From contig JAIXSZ010000087.1 in the NCBI GenBank assembly GCA_027484425.1, forward strand, positions 33,649 through 97,648: a stretch of DNA of 64,000 nucleotides, read 5' to 3'. Source of the DNA: Sphingobacteriales bacterium (lineage in GTDB: Bacteria; Bacteroidota; Bacteroidia; Chitinophagales; Chitinophagaceae). Position numbers and translations under genes: made by a program. This document shows positions 62,169-64,000 of the stretch, in pieces. Every line of letters starts with the position of its first letter. The stretch's first letter is position 1. A model generated the notes under the pieces. It was not told where the DNA came from. It made no database searches and saw only the letters and a program-made list of their open reading frames with translations.

Positions 62169-63674
62169 TCAATGGGCAATTTTCATGGTGTGGATAGCGC
62201 GGTTGTTTTCGCGAATCTGGAAGAGGTACAGGCCTGGGATGAGGGTACCTGTTTCGATGCGGATGGCTTGTGGGCCTTCGTTGAGCTGACGAACTTCCGA
62301 CTGAATGAGGCGGCCGCTAAGGTCTCTCCATTCGAAAGTATAGGTGGAAGGATTGCTCACTTTCAGGTTAAGGTTAAGAACATCTTGTACCGGATTGGGG
62401 AAAGCAGACTCAACGCTTAACAACTGTTCTGCAATTCCGGTGGTAATACCATTGCTATTCACCACAAAGTTGACTCCGGCTACTTGGCTGTTGTTAGTTG
62501 CGAGATTCACTGTAAACGCAGGCTGTGCAATGCCGGACCATTCAACATGGACACGATAAGTTCCGGAAGGAAGATTTGTAAAGGAGTAACTTCCATTGGC
62601 ATCAGAATATTTCCAAGCATGGGTTACGGTACCAGCCGCATTCAGCAGATAAACTTTGGCTTTAGGAAGCATTCCATTGGTGGCACGAAGATTACCACGG
62701 ATGACGTTTCCGGAAACTGAGCCATTACCACCAGCAGGAAGTGCGACAATTTGCTGGAGGGTTATGTCGAAAGAAGATGGCGAAGCGGCATTTCCTACTA
62801 ATAAGCTGTTGGCTTGTTGCCAAGTTGTAGCCGTTTGGTAGTAGGTTGGCAGATAAACATTAGCGGTTGTAGAAGTTCCGAGAAGCTGAGCCAATGCTTT
62901 GTAGGAACCTTGTGGACGAGAACCAAATGAGTAGAAGAAGTATCCACTGGAATCTGGAAACGCCATTACCGTATCTAATCCAGTCCAATTGGCATCGAAT
63001 AGAATTACTTCTACTTGATTGGCGGTGCTACCAGGGATGGCGGGTGGGCCGATGACAAAGCCATGAACGGATTGCTGAATATTGGCAGTTAACACTTGGA
63101 TAGTATCGCAGAAGGTGGATGTACAACCGCCGCCGGTGATGGTAAGGCAAACTGTGTAATTTCCATTGTTGCTATAAGTATGTGTAGGATTTACAGCATT
63201 AGAGGCTGTGCCATCTCCGAAGGACCAAGTGTAAACTGGGGGTGGGCCTGAAACCGTGGTGGAGGTATTGTTGAAATAAACGATGCCATTGGCACCGGCA
63301 TTCCAGGAATAAGAGGCTTGGCAACCAACCGGGGTTCCGCAATAGTTAAAGTTGGCAACAATTAAGTTAGTGGTAACCAATAAACTGCCCAATTGATGAA
63401 CAGATTGACCGGAACAGTTGGTGATCCAGATATCAAGCGCGCCCATACTATTGTTAACGAGGATGGTGTCCACATAAAAGCCATTGGCATTGGTATAAGC
63501 CACGCTGGTTGAAAATCCGAGGTTGCCGGTAGAATCTGAAATGGTGACAGGAATATTGGCAACGCTTACATTAGGATTGGAGCTAGTTAAGGTACCTTGT
63601 ACCACAATGCCCCTTTGCTGAGCCCAAGCGGTTATGCTTATCAGCATGACAAGAAGTAAAGTTTTCAGTTTCAT
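62169..63674 (-). CDS. PKD-domain T9SS-secreted protein
   Basis: 501 residues from ATG 63674, which opens a signal peptide (KLKTLLLVMLISITAWAQ); an upstream ATG at 63749 adds 25 polar residues and is rejected. Order: a carboxypeptidase-regulatory-like beta domain (about 20-120); a PKD domain (about 125-210, YTWSFGDGTASNAVNPTHTY); two further beta domains, one with GNVIRGNLRATNGMLPKAKV; then a T9SS type A sorting domain (SAFPNPVQDVLNLNLKV, EWRDLSGRLIQSE, PGLYLFQI). Exported surface protein of unknown function. Confidence 0.9.
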   Translation of the reverse strand: MKLKTLLLVMLISITAWAQQRGIVVQGTLTSSNPNVSVANIPVTISDSTGNLGFSTSVAYTNANGFYVDTILVNNSMGALDIWITNCSGQSVHQLGSLLVTTNLIVANFNYCGTPVGCQASYSWNAGANGIVYFNNTSTTVSGPPPVYTWSFGDGTASNAVNPTHTYSNNGNYTVCLTITGGGCTSTFCDTIQVLTANIQQSVHGFVIGPPAIPGSTANQVEVILFDANWTGLDTVMAFPDSSGYFFYSFGSRPQGSYKALAQLLGTSTTANVYLPTYYQTATTWQQANSLLVGNAASPSSFDITLQQIVALPAGGNGSVSGNVIRGNLRATNGMLPKAKVYLLNAAGTVTHAWKYSDANGSYSFTNLPSGTYRVHVEWSGIAQPAFTVNLATNNSQVAGVNFVVNSNGITTGIAEQLLSVESAFPNPVQDVLNLNLKVSNPSTYTFEWRDLSGRLIQSEVRQLNEGPQAIRIETGTLIPGLYLFQIRENNRAIHTMKIAH

Positions 63675-63810
63675 GGTCTTTGTTTTTTGGTTTCTGATAG
63701 CATGACGATTAGCTATCAAGCAAAGGTTGGTTAAATACAGATAATTCAAATGTTAAACAGTATAAGTATTTGTATCTCAGATGAAATAACATATGTTAAT
63801 TCGAGAAATG

Positions 63811-64000
63811 TTTCACGCAGTGGGCGAAGAGGACTCGCGAAGGGCGCAATGGCCTTCTTAAATACTTGGTGGATGCTGTTTGGGGAAGGTTTCACGTAGT
63901 GGGCACAGAGGACTCGCGAAGGGCGCAATGGTCTTCTTATATACGAGGTGGATGCTGGCTGGGGAAGGGTTCACGCAGTGGGCGAAGAGGAATCGCGAAG
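63811..64000. repeat. 79-bp tandem repeat, 2.4 copies at the right edge
   Basis: Units start with TTCACG at 63812, 63891 and 63970, a period of exactly 79 bp; each carries CGCGAAGGGCGCAATGG and GGTGGATGCTG. The third unit is cut by the window edge, so the array may be longer. Non-coding. Style resembles the reverse complement of the tail of the repeat region at 6900-6945. Confidence 0.85.

Noticed and set aside
63811..64000. CRISPR-like array
   Set aside because: The 79-bp unit repeats along its full length, with no distinct spacers, and no cas genes are nearby.
1..64000. tRNA or rRNA genes
   Set aside because: No cloverleaf-like or rRNA sequence was recognised in the intergenic gaps by eye; a tRNAscan or Rfam run would settle it.

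Overview
The window looks like a chromosome segment of a Bacteroidota bacterium. Evidence seen in the sequence: at least three proteins ending in type IX secretion (T9SS) type A sorting domains, several TAnnTTTG -7 promoter elements, a rimP-nusA-infB cluster, and an AsnRS with a long coiled insert. No rRNA, tRNA, CRISPR array, transposase or phage structural operon was recognised. The order below family level cannot be fixed from this sequence alone.

Layout. 1-749: start of a secreted surface protein that runs off the left edge. 0.9-6.6 kb: cyanophycin locus, with cphA (minus) and cphB (plus) facing away from each other around a small membrane protein gene and a DUF1016/PDDEXK nuclease gene flanked by a 12-bp direct repeat. 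6.6-6.95 kb: two copies of a ~135-bp intergenic repeat. 7-10.6 kb: oxyR, a Pit-type phosphate transporter, an alpha/beta hydrolase and a VOC protein. 10.8-16.6 kb: a dense minus-strand block (mazG-like, nadK, CBS protein, hydrolase, pabA/trpG, cvpA, marR, asnS). 16.7-20.3 kb: secreted dipeptidyl peptidase IV, nitronate monooxygenase-like enzyme, membrane protein. 20.4-27.5 kb: AT-rich three-gene operon (TPR/MORN-repeat protein and two DUF3857/transglutaminase-like proteins). 27.7-42.1 kb: a 4647-residue T9SS surface protein preceded by a small secreted protein. 42.3-44.9 kb: two glycosyltransferases and a DUF3830 protein. 45-49.2 kb: secreted protein, cation/proton antiporter plus universal stress protein, pyrD. 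49.2-52.3 kb: plus-strand operon mtaB-thioredoxin-like-folB-methyltransferase joined by 4-bp overlaps. 52.4-59.3 kb: T9SS cargo, MBL hydrolase, infB, nusA, rimP. 59.4-61.1 kb: peroxide-defence operon dps-ahpC-ahpD. 61.4-64 kb: GNAT acetyltransferase, a 45-aa membrane protein, a PKD/T9SS protein and a tandem repeat at the right edge.

How it fits together. Most genes are housekeeping or cell-surface functions. The regulatory points that stand out are: an OxyR with both redox cysteines at the E. coli positions 199 and 208; an AhpC with the three-cysteine pattern of mycobacterial AhpC beside its probable reductant AhpD and a Dps with all ferroxidase ligands; and a terminator-like hairpin lodged between a good Bacteroidota promoter and the start codon of rimP, a possible NusA-responsive attenuator. 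The least explained material is the giant modular surface protein with four inserted GSGAT-type repeats, and the MORN/double-transglutaminase operon next to it. I see no clear evidence of a wholly new defence or mobile system; the strongest candidates are listed as findings.
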